NCBI GenBank assembly: GCA_963839475.1
Contig: CAWIVH010000006.1
Location: forward strand, 62,001-126,000
Source of the DNA: CAWIVH01 sp963839475
Lineage (GTDB): Bacteria > Acidobacteriota > UBA6911
DNA: 64,000 bases
Direction of reading: 5' to 3'
A program made the translations under genes and the position numbers. This document shows, piece by piece, positions 42,350 to 51,346 of the stretch; the first letter of the stretch is position 1, and every line of letters starts with the position of its first letter. Under the pieces are notes generated by a model. It saw only the letters and a program-made list of their open reading frames with translations, was not told where the DNA came from and did no database searches.

Positions 42350-43474
42350 ATGATATTTCACCATGACTGCAGGTATTTCCTGGGGCATAAACCCTGCATT
42401 TTCCGGCGGGTTTGCGAGGGGTGTCCGCATTATGCCCCGGTGGGCACGCGAATCCTGATCATCAAGCTGGGGGCGATGGGGGATGTACTTCGCACCACCC
42501 CCCTGCTCAAAGGATTGCGCATCACCTACCCGGGATGCCACATCACCTGGTTGACTGAGCCCAATGTCCTCCCGATGCTTCAGGGCATCGAAGAAATCGA
42601 TCACCTCCTGCCCTACTCAGCCGATAACGTGTTGCTGCTCGAAAATGAACGGTTTGACCAGCTCTACTGCTTCGACAAAGAACCCAGGGCCACCGGGCTG
42701 GCCATGAAGATTCGCGCCTTGCGCAAATTCGGCTTCGGACTAAGCCAGTATGGCAACGTGATGCCGCTGAACCAGGAGTCGGAGTATACCTTTGAGCTCG
42801 GCATCAACGATGATTTGAAATTCAGGCGGAATCCCCATACCTACCCGGAATTGATTTACCAATGTGCTGGGATTCCTCTGGAAGACCGCGAGGAATACAT
42901 CCTGCCGGACTTCAAGGATGAGATTGCTGACGGGCGTCGTAGGTTCGAATCCCTGGGAATCCATCCGGGAGAACTCAAAATCGGGCTGAACACCGGAGCC
43001 GGGCCGGTTTTCGCGACCAAGAAATGGACTGAAACCGGTTACATTGAGCTGGCGGATCTGCTGGCGTCCAGGCTGGGAGCGAAGGTGCTTCTGCTGGGAG
43101 GGCCGGAGGAAGCCGAAAGGAACCGCCGGATCGCCGCCGCCTCCCGTCATCCGCTGATCCAGACGGGCACCGACAACCCCATCCGCCTGTTCGCAGGGAT
43201 CGTGGCGAATCTCGACCTGATGGTCACCGGCGATACCCTGGCTCTGCACATCGCCATTGGACTCAAAGTGCCTGTGGTGGTGATCCTCGGACCGACTTGT
43301 GCACAGGAAATCGAGCTGTATGGGAGGGGTGAGAAAGTAGTGTCGGATTTCGAATGCAGCCCCTGCTACCTGGGCCAATGTCCCAAAGAAAGGACATGCA
43401 TGGACGCGATGCCGGCATCCCAGGTCTTCAGCGCAGTCGCCAGGGTTCTGGGGCATCCTTCCGCCAGCGTCTGA
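42350..43474 (+). CDS. GT9 heptosyltransferase-like protein
   Basis: A 374-residue GT-B enzyme of the ADP-heptose:LPS heptosyltransferase family: ILIIKLGAMGDVLRTTPLLKGL at the start of the N-domain (motif split by the GD pair), then LGLNTGAGPVFATKKWTE-like phosphate loop and DLMVTGDTLALHIAIGLKVPVV with GPT in the donor site. The first ~30 residues add a cysteine-rich segment (CRYFLGHKPC, CEGCPHY) not found in WaaC/WaaF, and more cysteines occur near the end (CSPCYLGQCPKERTC), so a metal-binding site is possible. It starts four bases after the preceding gene. Confidence 0.88.
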   Translation: MIFHHDCRYFLGHKPCIFRRVCEGCPHYAPVGTRILIIKLGAMGDVLRTTPLLKGLRITYPGCHITWLTEPNVLPMLQGIEEIDHLLPYSADNVLLLENERFDQLYCFDKEPRATGLAMKIRALRKFGFGLSQYGNVMPLNQESEYTFELGINDDLKFRRNPHTYPELIYQCAGIPLEDREEYILPDFKDEIADGRRRFESLGIHPGELKIGLNTGAGPVFATKKWTETGYIELADLLASRLGAKVLLLGGPEEAERNRRIAAASRHPLIQTGTDNPIRLFAGIVANLDLMVTGDTLALHIAIGLKVPVVVILGPTCAQEIELYGRGEKVVSDFECSPCYLGQCPKERTCMDAMPASQVFSAVARVLGHPSASV

Positions 43475-43643
43475 CTCTGCCTTGCGACGGATGAGTGCCG
43501 GGATCGGGATAGCTGTCGAGATTCGAATCAGTTGAAACGCCGCGCCCGAAGCCCGACCGCGATACCGATTCCGATTGGCGGGAGCGCTCTCAAGGTCCGA
43601 ATATAGGGTGAGAACACTTCACTGAATTTAGGGAATCAACTAG

Positions 43644-44327
43644 TTAATCGAGAAACCGGTATTTGAGGATGAAATAAATAGCGGCGACACCATCCCTCCA
43701 CCCGATTTTTTTGCCCTCGGCGTAATCTCGCCCGGCATAGGAAATCGGCACTTCGTAGACCCGGCAGCGCAGCTTGGCCACCTTGGCCGTGAACTCCGGT
43801 TCGATTCCAAAGCGGTTTTCTTTCAGAGTGATTCTCTTGAGGATTTCGGCGCGGAACACTTTGTAGCAGGTTTCCATATCCGAGAGGTTCAGATCGGTCA
43901 TCATGTTAGAAAGGGTGGTCAGGAGCTTGTTGCCCACGGAATGCCAGAAGAACAGCACCCGATGCGGACCGCCCAGGAAGCGGGAGCCGTAGACTACATC
44001 GGCTTTGCCCTCCAGGATCGGCTGGATCAATACGGGGTATTCGGCCGGGTCATATTCCAGGTCGGCGTCCTGGATCACGACGATTTCGCCGGAAACGGCC
44101 TGAAATCCGGCGCGCAACGCCGCTCCCTTCCCCTGGTTGAAGGGCTGGTACAGGATCTTCAGATCATCAGCGGCCGGGATCGCCTGGAGTATTTCCCGCG
44201 TCCCATCTTTCGAGCAGTCATCGACCAGGATGATCTCTTTGGGGATAGGAACCGCCCGGACACGGGCGAGGAGTTCCAGGATGGTCTGTTTTTCGTTATA
44301 GACCGCAATCACAACCGATAGTTTCAT
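43644..44327 (-). CDS. GT2 polyprenyl-phosphate sugar synthase (DPM1-like)
   Basis: From the ATG at 44327 (AGAGG upstream) 227 residues. A soluble GT2 domain with VVIAVYNEKQTI, VDDCSKDGT, QDADLEYDP and GSRFLGGP, the pattern of dolichol/undecaprenyl-phosphate mannose or glucose synthases. It lacks the C-terminal TM pair of GtrB. Its product would be the lipid-linked donor used by GT39-type enzymes such as the one at 8972-10456. It lies alone on the minus strand inside the locus, convergent with the GT9 gene; the 169 bp between them show nothing recognisable. Confidence 0.88.
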   Translation of the reverse strand: MKLSVVIAVYNEKQTILELLARVRAVPIPKEIILVDDCSKDGTREILQAIPAADDLKILYQPFNQGKGAALRAGFQAVSGEIVVIQDADLEYDPAEYPVLIQPILEGKADVVYGSRFLGGPHRVLFFWHSVGNKLLTTLSNMMTDLNLSDMETCYKVFRAEILKRITLKENRFGIEPEFTAKVAKLRCRVYEVPISYAGRDYAEGKKIGWRDGVAAIYFILKYRFLD

Positions 44328-44382
44328 CAGAGACGACCTCTCCAACCGGGAATCAGGAGAACATATTTATTAAGTCGTTCAG

Positions 44383-45468
44383 GTGTCAAGGGAAATGGAT
44401 ATAATCGCATCGATGATTGCCGCTCCCGAAACGCCTCGGATCTCCGTGGTAATTCCAAATTACAATGGGGCGTCCTACCTGGAAAGCTGCCTGGATTCCG
44501 TGCTGCGGCAGAACCGCCCGCCCTTCGAGATTATTGTGGCCGACAATGCCTCAACCGACCGATCGGCCGAGATTGTGAGGCTCAAAGCACCGCAAGCGGT
44601 CTGGGTGCCATTGCCCGAAAACCTGGGCTTTGCCGGAGGAGTGAACGCCGGCATCCGTGTAGCGCGCGGCAATTGGATCGCTTTGCTCAACAATGACGCC
44701 ACAGTGCACCCCGCCTGGATCGAAGAAGCTCTCGCAGTGATCGCACGCAAGCCCGACGCCTCATTCCTGGCTTGTAGAATCATGGAAAAAAGCCGGGAGG
44801 GCCGGCTTTTCAGCGCGGGGGACTGCTTTCTGCGAGCGGGCATAGGCTATCGCCGCGGGCAGGAACTGCCGGATCGCGAAGATTACCGCATGGATTCGGC
44901 GATCTTTTCCGCCTGCGGCTGCGCCGCCTTATATCGCAGGGATGCCCTCGAATCGGCGGGCCTGTTCGATGAGTCCTTCTTCGCCTATTTGGAAGATGTG
45001 GACCTTGGGCTTCGTCTCAGGGCTGCCGGGCGATGTGGATATTATGCGGCGCGATCGGAGGCGACACACCTGGGCGGCGGGACCAGCGGCGGCGAGTTCT
45101 CCCCGCTTGCCGTGCGCCTGCGGACGAGGAACGCCTTGCTGCTGTTACTCAAGAGCCTTCCAGCGTCGATTTTATGCAAGTGCCTCCCGATGATTGCATC
45201 GGCCCAGGCTGTCTGGCTCGGTCGAGCGCTCGCTCACGGCAGGCTCTGGAGCTACATGCGGGGATTGGCAGGCGTAATCCCGCTGATCCCTCCCATGATA
45301 GCCCGGAGAAAGCAACTCCGGGCAGCTTGGAAGCAGCATCCCGATGTTCTTTGGCAGGAAATTCTGAAGTCTGAAAACCTGGCAAGAAAGGATTTCCCGC
45401 AATCCGGCGCGGGCTCCAGTTACCTTCGGTGGTATTTCAGATTTTTTCAGCCGCCGCGGCAGCCATGA
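44383..45468 (+). CDS. GT2 glycosyltransferase (rhamnosyltransferase-like)
   Basis: 361 residues from a GTG at 44383; ATGs at 44395 and 44413 are alternatives and none has a convincing Shine-Dalgarno. The GT2 core is clear: SVVIPNYNGASYLESCLDSV, VADNASTDRS, LPENLGFAGGVNAG, LLNNDA (metal site) and YLEDVDLGLRLRAAG. A C-terminal hydrophobic region (ASILCKCLPMIASAQAVWL) suggests membrane contact. First of three adjacent, mutually similar GT2 genes, probably generated by duplication and then specialised for successive sugars of the same chain. Confidence 0.88.
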   Translation: MSREMDIIASMIAAPETPRISVVIPNYNGASYLESCLDSVLRQNRPPFEIIVADNASTDRSAEIVRLKAPQAVWVPLPENLGFAGGVNAGIRVARGNWIALLNNDATVHPAWIEEALAVIARKPDASFLACRIMEKSREGRLFSAGDCFLRAGIGYRRGQELPDREDYRMDSAIFSACGCAALYRRDALESAGLFDESFFAYLEDVDLGLRLRAAGRCGYYAARSEATHLGGGTSGGEFSPLAVRLRTRNALLLLLKSLPASILCKCLPMIASAQAVWLGRALAHGRLWSYMRGLAGVIPLIPPMIARRKQLRAAWKQHPDVLWQEILKSENLARKDFPQSGAGSSYLRWYFRFFQPPRQP

Positions 45469-45472
45469 TTTT

Positions 45473-46408
45473 ATGATCTCGATCGTCATCGTCAATTGGA
45501 ATTCAGGTGATTTGCTCGAACAATGCGTCGGTTCGCTTCGGAAGCACGCCGGCGCATGCGATATCGTAGTGGTCGACAATGCCTCCGATGACGGCAGCTT
45601 GAATTTCCTCACGAGCGATCCGGGAAATGAGCGGGTGCTGAAAAATGCGGAAAACCTCGGATTCGCGGGCGCGAACAACATGGGCTGGAGATCAGGATCG
45701 GGAGACGATGTGCTGTTTCTCAATCCGGACGCATTCTGCGCTGAAGGGGCAGTCCAATTGCTTTCGGATACGCTGTCGAGAGAACCGGGAGCCGCTGCAA
45801 TCGCAGGTATGCTGTGCGATCTTTCAGGGACTCCCCAGGCAGGATTCAATATAAGAACCCTTCCAACCGTCGCCGCCGTGGCATCCGAACTTCTGTTGCT
45901 GGATGAAATCTGGCCCGGGAATCCCTGGTCGGCGCGGTATCGCATGTTAGGGCAAGACTATTCCAACATCCGGGAAGTCGAACAGCCCGCCGCCGCCTGC
46001 CTGATGGTTCGAAGGGAAATGCTGGAACAGATCGGTGGATTTGACGAGTCTTTCTTCCCGGCCTGGTTCGAAGACGTCGACCTGTGCAAGCGGATCCGCG
46101 ACGCAGGGGGCCGGATCCTGTTTCAGCCTGCCGCCCGGTTCACGCATGTGGGTGGATCCAGCCTGCGCCGGCTGTCCAGGGAAGAATTCCTGGTGCACTA
46201 CCACAGCAACCAAATCCGGTATTTTGAAAAGCACCTGGGACAGGCCGCGGCTGCCCGGGTCCGGGGCTTGGTTTTGGCCGGTCTGCGTCTGCGGGCCGCC
46301 ATTTCAATCCTCGCTCCGGCTGATCCCACGCTGGGCCGTGCCGCCTGCAGGCGCAGCTTTAGTCGAGCTGCGGCGAGGATCGCCGGAACGACGGGGAGGA
46401 ATGCATGA
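45473..46408 (+). CDS. GT2 glycosyltransferase (rhamnosyltransferase-like)
   Basis: 311 residues, starting five bases after the previous gene. Motifs: SIVIVNWNSGDLLEQCVGSL, VVDNASDDGS, AENLGFAGANNMG, LNPDA as the metal site and WFEDVDLCKRIRDAGG near the C-terminal catalytic base. It resembles WbbL-type rhamnosyltransferases. The stop overlaps the next start by four bases (ATGA), so translation of the pair is coupled. Confidence 0.9.
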   Translation: MISIVIVNWNSGDLLEQCVGSLRKHAGACDIVVVDNASDDGSLNFLTSDPGNERVLKNAENLGFAGANNMGWRSGSGDDVLFLNPDAFCAEGAVQLLSDTLSREPGAAAIAGMLCDLSGTPQAGFNIRTLPTVAAVASELLLLDEIWPGNPWSARYRMLGQDYSNIREVEQPAAACLMVRREMLEQIGGFDESFFPAWFEDVDLCKRIRDAGGRILFQPAARFTHVGGSSLRRLSREEFLVHYHSNQIRYFEKHLGQAAAARVRGLVLAGLRLRAAISILAPADPTLGRAACRRSFSRAAARIAGTTGRNA

Positions 46409-47433
46409 GCGCCCGCGTGCTCGTCAGCATTGTGACCTACAATTCCGCCAGGTTCATCGAGGGCTGCCTGGCCGGCCTGAAAGCCCAGTCTTTCACCGAT
46501 TTCAGGGTAAGGGTATGGGACAACGCTTCGACCGACGAGACCATCGATATCCTCTCACGGCACATTGATTTTATCGAAACCGCTCAATTCTCCGCTTCCA
46601 ACTGGGGCTTTTGCGCCGCTCACAACCGGATAATGCTGAAATCGGGAGAAGATTACATCCTGGTGCTCAATCCCGACGTGGTGCTGGAATGCGGGTTTCT
46701 AGCAACTCTGGTCCGGGCAATGGACTCCAACCCCCGGGCCGGATCGGCGTCAGGAAAGCTCTGGCGATGGGATAGCGAAGATGCGCCATCGTCCACACCG
46801 GCAGGAAACCAGAAGGAGGGGCGCGTCCTCGATTCTACCGGGATTTATTTCACACCGAACCAGCGCCACTTTGACCGGGGCGGCGGTGAGATCGACCGGG
46901 GACAGTACGACCGGAATGAATACGTGTTCGGCGCCTCCGGAGCGGCCGCTTTTTACCGGCGGTCGATGCTCGAGGAGATAAAAAACGGGAAAGAGTATTT
47001 CGATGAAGATTTTTTCGCTTACCGGGAGGATGCCGATCTGGCCTGGCGCGCCCGCTGGCTGGGATGGGAATGCCTCTACGTGCCGTCAGCCACCGCGTAT
47101 CACCTTCGCCGCGTACTGCCCGAGAGGAGGAGGCAGCTCCCGGCAGTGATCAACATGCATTCCTTCAAAAACCGTTTCCTGCTTCGCATCAAGAATATGG
47201 ACGCCGGAACCTATGCACGCTTCTTTTTCCCGATCTCGGTTCGCGACCTGGCGGCCATTGGTTATGTGATGGTGCGCGAGCGGTCATCCCTGCCCGCTTT
47301 CCGGCTCTTGTTCCGGGCCATTCCCCGAGCCTGGGCGGCCCGACGTGACCTGCGGCGGCGGCGGCGTGTCGAACCGCGGCAGATCCGCCAATGGTTCTCG
47401 AATCGCCCTGTATCGCGGCCTGTGCCAAATTAG
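46405..47433 (+). CDS. GT2 glycosyltransferase
   Basis: 342 residues with SIVTYNSARFIEGCLAGL, WDNASTDET, NWGFCAAHN, LNPDVVL as the metal motif and YREDADLAWRARWLGWE. An Arg-rich C-terminus (RRDLRRRRRVEPRQIRQW) could bind membrane phospholipids. Last gene of the polysaccharide locus; it overlaps the preceding GT2 gene by four bases and is followed by the palindromic hexamer element at 47465-47632. Confidence 0.9.
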   Translation: MSARVLVSIVTYNSARFIEGCLAGLKAQSFTDFRVRVWDNASTDETIDILSRHIDFIETAQFSASNWGFCAAHNRIMLKSGEDYILVLNPDVVLECGFLATLVRAMDSNPRAGSASGKLWRWDSEDAPSSTPAGNQKEGRVLDSTGIYFTPNQRHFDRGGGEIDRGQYDRNEYVFGASGAAAFYRRSMLEEIKNGKEYFDEDFFAYREDADLAWRARWLGWECLYVPSATAYHLRRVLPERRRQLPAVINMHSFKNRFLLRIKNMDAGTYARFFFPISVRDLAAIGYVMVRERSSLPAFRLLFRAIPRAWAARRDLRRRRRVEPRQIRQWFSNRPVSRPVPN

Positions 47434-47464
47434 GCCATTCTCCAAAGGTTGCCATCGTGTGATT

Positions 47465-47632
47465 CGGGCTGAAGCCCCTAAGCGCTAACTTAGGCCGCCA
47501 AGCCATCATAAACTTGGACTTGGACCTAGTCCTGAACGTGGACTTGGACCAGGTCGAGGTCCAGGTCCAGGTCGAGGTCCAGGTCGGGGATGGAGAGGCG
47601 GCTTACGTTAGCGCCTATAGGGCTGAAGCCCG
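47465..47632. repeat. Palindromic element with GGTCCA/GGTCGA hexamer array in its loop
   Basis: Arms at 47465-47499 (CGGGCTGAAGCCCCTAAGCG...) and 47597-47632 (...GCGCCTATAGGGCTGAAGCCCG) are imperfect reverse complements of ~35 bp. Between them 47511-47586 is an array of GGACTT/GGACCT units turning into AGGTCC/AGGTCG units, itself self-complementary. It separates the convergent GT2 and TIM-barrel genes and may stop transcription in both directions. Confidence 0.8.
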
Positions 47633-47661
47633 GACCTACATGAAGTGAATCAGGCTAAGAA

Positions 47662-48621
47662 TTATTTCAGCAGGGCCACCACTTTCTTCAGCGACTCGAT
47701 CGTGGCGGCGCAGGCTCCTTCCTTCCCCAGCGCATTCACTTCGCGATTGAAGGGTTCCGCGCGGATCGGCCCGTCGTATCCGATTTTGTTCACGGCATTG
47801 ATAAAGGTAGCCGTGTCGATCACGCCGGTTTTGCAGGGAAGTTCCCGCTTGTTGTCGAGCGCGGCCTCGCGCGGCACACCAGCCACGCCGTCATTGAGAT
47901 CTACCAAAACGACATCCTCGTTTTTGAGCGACAGCAGATCGGCTTCGGTATCGCCGGCGGTCCACCAATGGTAAGTATCCAGCATCAGGCCGACATTTCC
48001 GGTGCCGATTTCGGCGATAAGATCCCGGGCTTCCGCCATGGTGTGGATAAAGGGATAGCGCTTGAGAACGAGGAGGTGTCGGGGACCTACGTACTCCAGG
48101 CCGAGCCGGACCCCGTTTTCCTTGAGGACGACGGCAGCCTCTTTCAGCCGCTGCGCGTGCTGTTTGAAATTGGCCAGGTACGTGAGTGTGTCGTGGCAGG
48201 GCATCATGTAGGTGCTGATCCGGCTGACACCGGCGCGTTTCAATCCTGCTGCGACATTGGGCAATACTTTCATGCCGGCGGCAAAAGCGGCATCGTCCTT
48301 GCGGAATTCCACCGGCAGGCTCGCGTAGCCGAAGGTGATCGATTTGGACTTCATATATTCTTTAAGCTCGGCCATTTGTGCTGCATCCAGCGAGGCCAGG
48401 TAGGATCCGTGGGCTTCGACAGATTCAAAGCCGTATTTTGCAGCCAGGTCCACTATTTCCTTCTGGTTTCCGGATACCCCGATGGCACCGCCGGACAGGC
48501 AAAGCGTCATTTTGCGCGGCACCTGGGCCAGGCCGAGGTGGAGTGCGCCGGGAGCGGCCATAACAGTCGCCGCGCCGGCGGCCGCGGATTGCAGGAACTG
48601 TCTTCGAGCAATAATGGTCAT
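47662..48621 (-). CDS. Tat-exported xylose-isomerase-like TIM-barrel protein
   Basis: 319 residues with a twin-arginine signal (ARRQFLQSAAAGAATVMAAPG) followed by an AP-endonuclease-2/sugar-phosphate isomerase-epimerase fold. Likely metal ligands lie in RLGLEYVGP, GLMLDTYHWW, VLVDLNDG and RAEPFN (Glu-Asp-His-Glu set). Such exported members are abundant in Acidobacteriota and Planctomycetota and are usually linked to sugar or inositol catabolism; the substrate here is unknown. It is a single gene between two convergent/parallel units. The 158 bp upstream to tsaD contain nothing recognisable. Confidence 0.88.
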   Translation of the reverse strand: MTIIARRQFLQSAAAGAATVMAAPGALHLGLAQVPRKMTLCLSGGAIGVSGNQKEIVDLAAKYGFESVEAHGSYLASLDAAQMAELKEYMKSKSITFGYASLPVEFRKDDAAFAAGMKVLPNVAAGLKRAGVSRISTYMMPCHDTLTYLANFKQHAQRLKEAAVVLKENGVRLGLEYVGPRHLLVLKRYPFIHTMAEARDLIAEIGTGNVGLMLDTYHWWTAGDTEADLLSLKNEDVVLVDLNDGVAGVPREAALDNKRELPCKTGVIDTATFINAVNKIGYDGPIRAEPFNREVNALGKEGACAATIESLKKVVALLK

Positions 48622-48779
48622 TTTGTTTATCCTCGTTCAATAGTGCCAAGGGTGCCTGGCTGGATTTGCCTTTATTGAATTTCCGCAAGGCCCGCGACAG
48701 CCGCGAGGAGCCTGCGCCCTATTCATACCGTGGGCCATTATCGCAGGACGCCGCCCGTTTGCCATCGAGAAAATCGCAC

Positions 48780-49847
48780 TCAGCAAAGGCGGAGATCGGA
48801 ATACGCGTTCAGTTCCAGAGGCAGATCCCTCGCCGTTGCCAGCTTAGGCGTTCCAGCCGCGGCAATCATCGCGGCGTTGTCCGTGGTTAAAATGGGGCTG
48901 GGGAAATAAACTTTCAGACGATTCCGCCCGGTGACCGTATCCCCGCCCTCGCTTCCGGACTCCCTTCCCATCTCGAATTTCTCCTTGAAGGACCGGCGCA
49001 AGAGGGAGTTGCAGGCGACTCCGCCGACGAGAAGGATCGAACGGGGATGCGTCCGGCTGATCGCTTTGCGGGTTTGGGCGAGCAAGGTATCCACGATCGC
49101 CTGTTGATAGCTGGCAACCAGGTCCAATATCTTCGGACCGGGATTGTCGTTTTTCCTGCAGGCTTTGATTCCTGCCTGTTCGATGTATCGGAGGGCTGCG
49201 GTCTTGAATCCGCTGAAGCTGAAATCGAGGCTGCCATCACTGATTTTGGGAATCGAAAAAGCAAAAGCGCGAGGATTGCCAGACCTGGCCAGGCGGTCGA
49301 TTACGGGACCGCCCGGATAGCCGAGCCCGAGAAACTTCGCCAGTTTGTCGAGTGCCTCCCCGGCCGCGTCATCCCTTGTTCTTCCCACAGCCTGATAGAA
49401 ACCGGGATGAGGGGAGAAAAAGAGCGAAGTGTGCCCGCCGGATACGACGAGAGCCAAAAGCGGGTACTCGATGTCGGGATTCTCCAGGAAGGCTGAATAA
49501 ATATGGCCTTCGATATGGTTGACGGGAACCAGCGGTTTGTCCAGGGCAAAAGCCATGGCTTTCGCGAAGGACAGGCCTACGAGCAGGGAGCCTATTAATC
49601 CCGGGCCCTGCGTCACGGCTATCCCGTCAATATCTTCCTGTCTTTTTGCTCCTTCTTCAAATGCCCGGCGGACCACAAAGCCGATATTTCTGAGGTGTTC
49701 GCGGCTGGCGAGTTCCGGCACAACTCCGCCAAAGCTACGGTGGGTATCGATCTGGGAAGCGACCACATTCGAATGAATGGTATATCCATTCTCGACCAGC
49801 GCCGCAGCAGTCTCATCGCAGGATGATTCTATTCCGAGCACGAGCAT
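48780..49847 (-). CDS. tsaD: tRNA N6-threonylcarbamoyladenosine transferase TsaD
   Basis: 355 residues of the universal Kae1/TsaD family, which moves threonylcarbamoyl from TC-AMP onto A37 of ANN-decoding tRNAs with TsaB and TsaE. The ASKHA fold is clear: GIESSCDETA opening, PGLIGSLLVGL, the metal-binding HIEGHIYSAF, VSGGHTSL, GYPGGPVIDRLA and VGGVACNSLLR. A short Gly/Glu insertion (RESGSEGGDTVTGRN) interrupts the C-terminal part. No tsaB/tsaE neighbours are visible. Confidence 0.97.
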   Translation of the reverse strand: MLVLGIESSCDETAAALVENGYTIHSNVVASQIDTHRSFGGVVPELASREHLRNIGFVVRRAFEEGAKRQEDIDGIAVTQGPGLIGSLLVGLSFAKAMAFALDKPLVPVNHIEGHIYSAFLENPDIEYPLLALVVSGGHTSLFFSPHPGFYQAVGRTRDDAAGEALDKLAKFLGLGYPGGPVIDRLARSGNPRAFAFSIPKISDGSLDFSFSGFKTAALRYIEQAGIKACRKNDNPGPKILDLVASYQQAIVDTLLAQTRKAISRTHPRSILLVGGVACNSLLRRSFKEKFEMGRESGSEGGDTVTGRNRLKVYFPSPILTTDNAAMIAAAGTPKLATARDLPLELNAYSDLRLC

Positions 49848-49933
49848 TCGATTTCCCCGGCCTCCGCCTGTCGGGGCAATTCTACTTCATTCCACACCCG
49901 CATCTCCGCCTATTCTTTAGGTCTTGGGGCCTC

Positions 49934-50093
49934 TCTCTCCGGATACTTGGAACGCTCAAGAGATTTAACCGCGAAGACCGCCAAGACCGCAAAGATATAT
50001 AAATAAAACCTTTGCGGCCGTTGTGACCTAGCGGTTTGATTGGTTTTGCCGTATTTGCCGCAGGTGGATGACTCCCGCGGTGCGCAAGTCCAC
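49934..50093 (-). repeat. ~200-bp dispersed repeat, copy 3 (diverged)
   Basis: Same order of blocks as copies 1 and 2: CTCTCCGGA edge, AACCGCGAAGACC...CCTTTGCGG hairpin, ATTGGTTTTGCCGTATTTGCCGC and GGATGACTCCCGCGGTGCGC, with more substitutions. It occupies the space between divergent tsaD and the cobalamin riboswitch. Confidence 0.75.
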
Positions 50094-50171
50094 GGTCGAA
50101 AATGATTGGAATAATCTTTGACATGGATGAAAGCAGGGTGATATTGATAGGGCCGTCTGACAAGTTCTTTT

Positions 50172-50385
50172 CAGCATTGCTTGGGGTGCCCCATTACGGG
50201 GGTAAAAGGGAAGTGGGCGAAAATCCCACGCGGTCCCGCCACTGTATACGGAGAGCCGGCTTCTGCGGCCTGTTGCTTATCGATGCGCAGAATTGCCCGC
50301 CACTCGCGGTAAATCCGACGGGGAAGGCGAGAAGTCCGGTGATGACCCGAGAGTCAGGAAACCTGCCCCAGGCGTGATCCAGTCC
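50172..50385 (+). ncRNA. Cobalamin riboswitch
   Basis: Adenosylcobalamin/B12 aptamer hallmarks appear in order: GGGTGCCCC (50185), AAAAGGGAA (50214), CGAAAATCCCACGCGGTCCC, the conserved GCCACTG (50238-50244), a CGGGGAAGGCG helix near 50320 and the B12 box AGTCAGGAAACCTGCC (50352-50367). It precedes btuF by 25-30 bp, so bound cobalamin should lower expression of the uptake operon, probably by masking the ribosome site. Confidence 0.93.
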
Positions 50386-50410
50386 GCTCTTCGCGAGAAA
50401 GAGAAATGGA

Positions 50411-51346
50411 ATGCCTCGCTCGGCTTCCCCTTACATTTTCCTGCTGCTGGCGCTAGCTCATTTCCTTTCCGGATGCCATTCATCCGGGGAGAGGATGGGA
50501 GCACAAGGCGCAAGTGCGAATGCTTTGCCGGCAATGCGGCAATTCCGGGACGGTCTTGACCGGATAGTGCAGGTTCCCCGCCGGCCCCAGCGGATCATTT
50601 CGCTCGCCCCGAGTGTCACGGAGGTCTTGTATATGCTCGGCGCCGAAGACAGGCTGATTGGGGTGACAACTCACTGCACCTGGCCGGCCGGGGCGTTGTC
50701 CAAGCCGAAAATCGGCGACCTGCTCAATCCGAATTATGAATTGATACTGGCCAGCAAACCCGACCTGGTAATCGCCTCAACTGCCGGCAATGATCGCTCG
50801 GCCGTATTGAAGCTTGCCGATCTGGGGCTCCCGGTATTCGTGACCGCACCTCGGTCGGTCGGAAAAATCTTCGACACGGTCCGGATGATGGGAGAGATCA
50901 CCGATTGTGCCGAACGTGCCGGCCAGTTGAACTCCGGCATGGAAAACCGTCTGAACGAAGTCAAGCGCAGGCTGTCCGGGCTCCCGCCGGTACGGGCCTT
51001 CTTCATCACCTGGTTTGATCCGCTCCTCGCCCCGGGCAAGGGCACTTTCGAGAATGATCTGCTGGGCTACTGCGGTGTCCAGTCGATCTCGAGCAGCATC
51101 AGCGAATATTACCCGCGATACAGCCTGGAGCAGGTGCTGGCACAGAGTCCCGATGCCATCATCACGGTGGCTCATGAAGGCTCACCCCTTCCGGATCTGT
51201 CCAAGCTTGCCGGCTGGAAAACCCTCGCGGCCGTCAAGCAGGGGAAAATCTATGTTCTGCGGGAGGAGTTCCAGCATCCCTCTCCCCGCTTCGTCGACGG
51301 CGTGGAAGAGCTGGCGAAGAAACTCCATCCCGAAAGGTTCCAATGA
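50411..51346 (+). CDS. btuF: Cobalamin-type ABC transporter substrate-binding lipoprotein
   Basis: 311 residues with a lipoprotein signal (SPYIFLLLALAHFLSGC; lipobox LSGC) and a class III periplasmic binding fold: QRIISLAPSVTEVLYMLGAEDRLIGV at the N-lobe opening (two short motifs), DLVIASTAGNDRSAVLKLADLG and ARSVGKIFDTVRMMGE-like helical linker, C-lobe QVLAQSPDAIITV. The family carries cobalamin or ferric siderophores; the riboswitch directly upstream makes a corrinoid the likely ligand. Stop overlaps btuC by four bases. Confidence 0.9.
   Translation: MPRSASPYIFLLLALAHFLSGCHSSGERMGAQGASANALPAMRQFRDGLDRIVQVPRRPQRIISLAPSVTEVLYMLGAEDRLIGVTTHCTWPAGALSKPKIGDLLNPNYELILASKPDLVIASTAGNDRSAVLKLADLGLPVFVTAPRSVGKIFDTVRMMGEITDCAERAGQLNSGMENRLNEVKRRLSGLPPVRAFFITWFDPLLAPGKGTFENDLLGYCGVQSISSSISEYYPRYSLEQVLAQSPDAIITVAHEGSPLPDLSKLAGWKTLAAVKQGKIYVLREEFQHPSPRFVDGVEELAKKLHPERFQ

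Noticed and set aside
42945..42970. GGTTCGAATCCC as a tRNA T-loop
   Set aside because: It lies inside the GT9 coding sequence and no cloverleaf can be drawn around it.
47511..47586. CRISPR array or VNTR gene
   Set aside because: Units are contiguous hexamers without spacers and reverse orientation midway; no cas genes.
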